Assembly (NCBI GenBank): GCA_016197225.1
Contig: JACPWC010000046.1
Span: forward strand, 1-58,827
Direction: 5' to 3'
Source of the DNA: Chloroflexota bacterium
GTDB lineage: Bacteria > Chloroflexota > Anaerolineae > Anaerolineales > VGOW01
Length of the DNA: 58,827 bases
Under the pieces are notes generated by a model. That model saw nothing but the letters and a program-made list of their open reading frames with translations, had not been told where the DNA came from and did no database searches. Shown here piece after piece: positions 58,547-58,827 of this stretch. Numbering within the stretch: the stretch's first letter is position 1; the number at the start of each line of letters is the position of its first letter. Made by a program: the position numbers and the translations under genes.

Positions 58547-58735
58547 CTACCTCGCATACCCCCTAATTTTCAGCCGTTGACAGTAAGCCTTATCCCAAAC
58601 CCGGTAAAGCCCCCCCGTTTTGGTCATGTCAAATTCAGTACAAATGTCTATGACTTCTTGACGTGCGTCTATTGACTCCTTAGGCGGAAGTAGAGTTAGA
58701 TATACCTCACGCGGGCATAAACTGCGCTTTTTCAA
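58547..58735 (-). CDS. Hypothetical 62-residue frame
   Basis: TTG-started frame with coding-like but unrecognised sequence (REVYLTLLPPKESIDARQEV, then YRVWDKAYCQRLKIRGYAR). It begins at a run of A5 where the partial gene at the window edge is still open in another frame, so the two may be one gene broken by a frameshift. AT-richer than the neighbourhood. Confidence 0.3.
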   Translation of the reverse strand: MKKRSLCPREVYLTLLPPKESIDARQEVIDICTEFDMTKTGGLYRVWDKAYCQRLKIRGYAR

Positions 58736-58827
58736 ATCGCTGAAAGCGCAGAGTCAGTAACGAATCTAAAGCGGCTTTATGCGTCGTCGGCATTTCTCGG
58801 AGACACGTTTCAATCGCTGTCTTGAAG
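58707..58827 (-). CDS. 3' end of a gene running off the window edge
   Basis: Forty open codons on the minus strand read from the window edge to TGA at 58709-58707 (ETCLREMPTTHKAALDSLL, TLRFQRFEKAQFMPA). No family recognised; support is only the open frame and plausible composition. Confidence 0.3.
   Translation of the reverse strand, partial: FKTAIETCLREMPTTHKAALDSLLTLRFQRFEKAQFMPA

Overview
The window is about 58.8 kb of GC-rich bacterial chromosome, read here as Chloroflexota (Anaerolineae-like). That placement is inference. It rests on the codon and base composition, many lipoproteins with Thr/Pro-rich linkers, a CpaF ATPase without the rest of a Tad system, a 1970-residue alpha-2-macroglobulin-like lipoprotein, divergent TPR proteins with Chloroflexi-type architecture, and a serine hydroxymethyltransferase fused to glycine-cleavage T protein. 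There is no rRNA and only one tRNA (Val, TAC).

Layout. 0.2-2.6 kb: acetyl-CoA synthetase and an OsmC-like protein. 2.6-7.9 kb: a tight signalling/ATPase cluster (AAA+ ATPase, soluble zinc-ribbon/MshEN-like histidine kinase, small beta protein, CpaF, tandem-XRE regulator). 8-15.2 kb: small accessory genes, a fusA-like GTPase, a flavin reductase, a methyltransferase and an alkaline-phosphatase-superfamily enzyme. 15.4-18.9 kb: a defence island in which a type IIG-like restriction-modification gene survives only as two end fragments on either side of an intact DUF262/DUF1524 (GmrSD-like) gene. 19-25.4 kb: MFS transporter, flavin reductase, AMMECR1 protein, lipoprotein, a GH63-like glycosidase and a UPF0175/PIN toxin-antitoxin pair. 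25.4-35.7 kb: membrane proteins, YdcF, thrC-thrB, HicBA, a site-2 protease, dcd, an FAH-family enzyme, tRNA-Val and a HhH-GPD glycosylase. 35.8-36.1 kb: a compact two-gene micro-operon on the minus strand. 36.3-47.5 kb: one-carbon/glycine metabolism. The glyA-gcvT fusion is on the plus strand; gcvH-gcvPA-gcvPB on the minus strand lies behind a tandem glycine riboswitch with its own terminator and a near-consensus promoter. A phosphatase, an FtsH-like protease and a beta-propeller lipoprotein sit between them. 47.5-58.8 kb: an EACC1-domain protein, two tiny membrane proteins, the alpha-2-macroglobulin, two divergent TPR proteins and rimO.

How the genes work together. SHMT, T, H and the two P subunits together cover every glycine-cleavage/serine-interconversion step except the L protein. 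Only the H-PA-PB half is visibly glycine-sensing. thrC and thrB are the last two steps of threonine synthesis. The CpaF neighbourhood looks like a c-di-GMP-responsive control unit for a secretion or pilus ATPase.

Two genome-wide habits stand out. Intergenic gaps repeatedly carry imperfect palindromes whose arms are 7-10 bp tandem repeats (about 13 loci). Several genes without a Shine-Dalgarno sequence have a -10 hexamer exactly 6-7 nt before the ATG, which suggests leaderless mRNAs. All assignments come from reading the sequence; no database search was possible.
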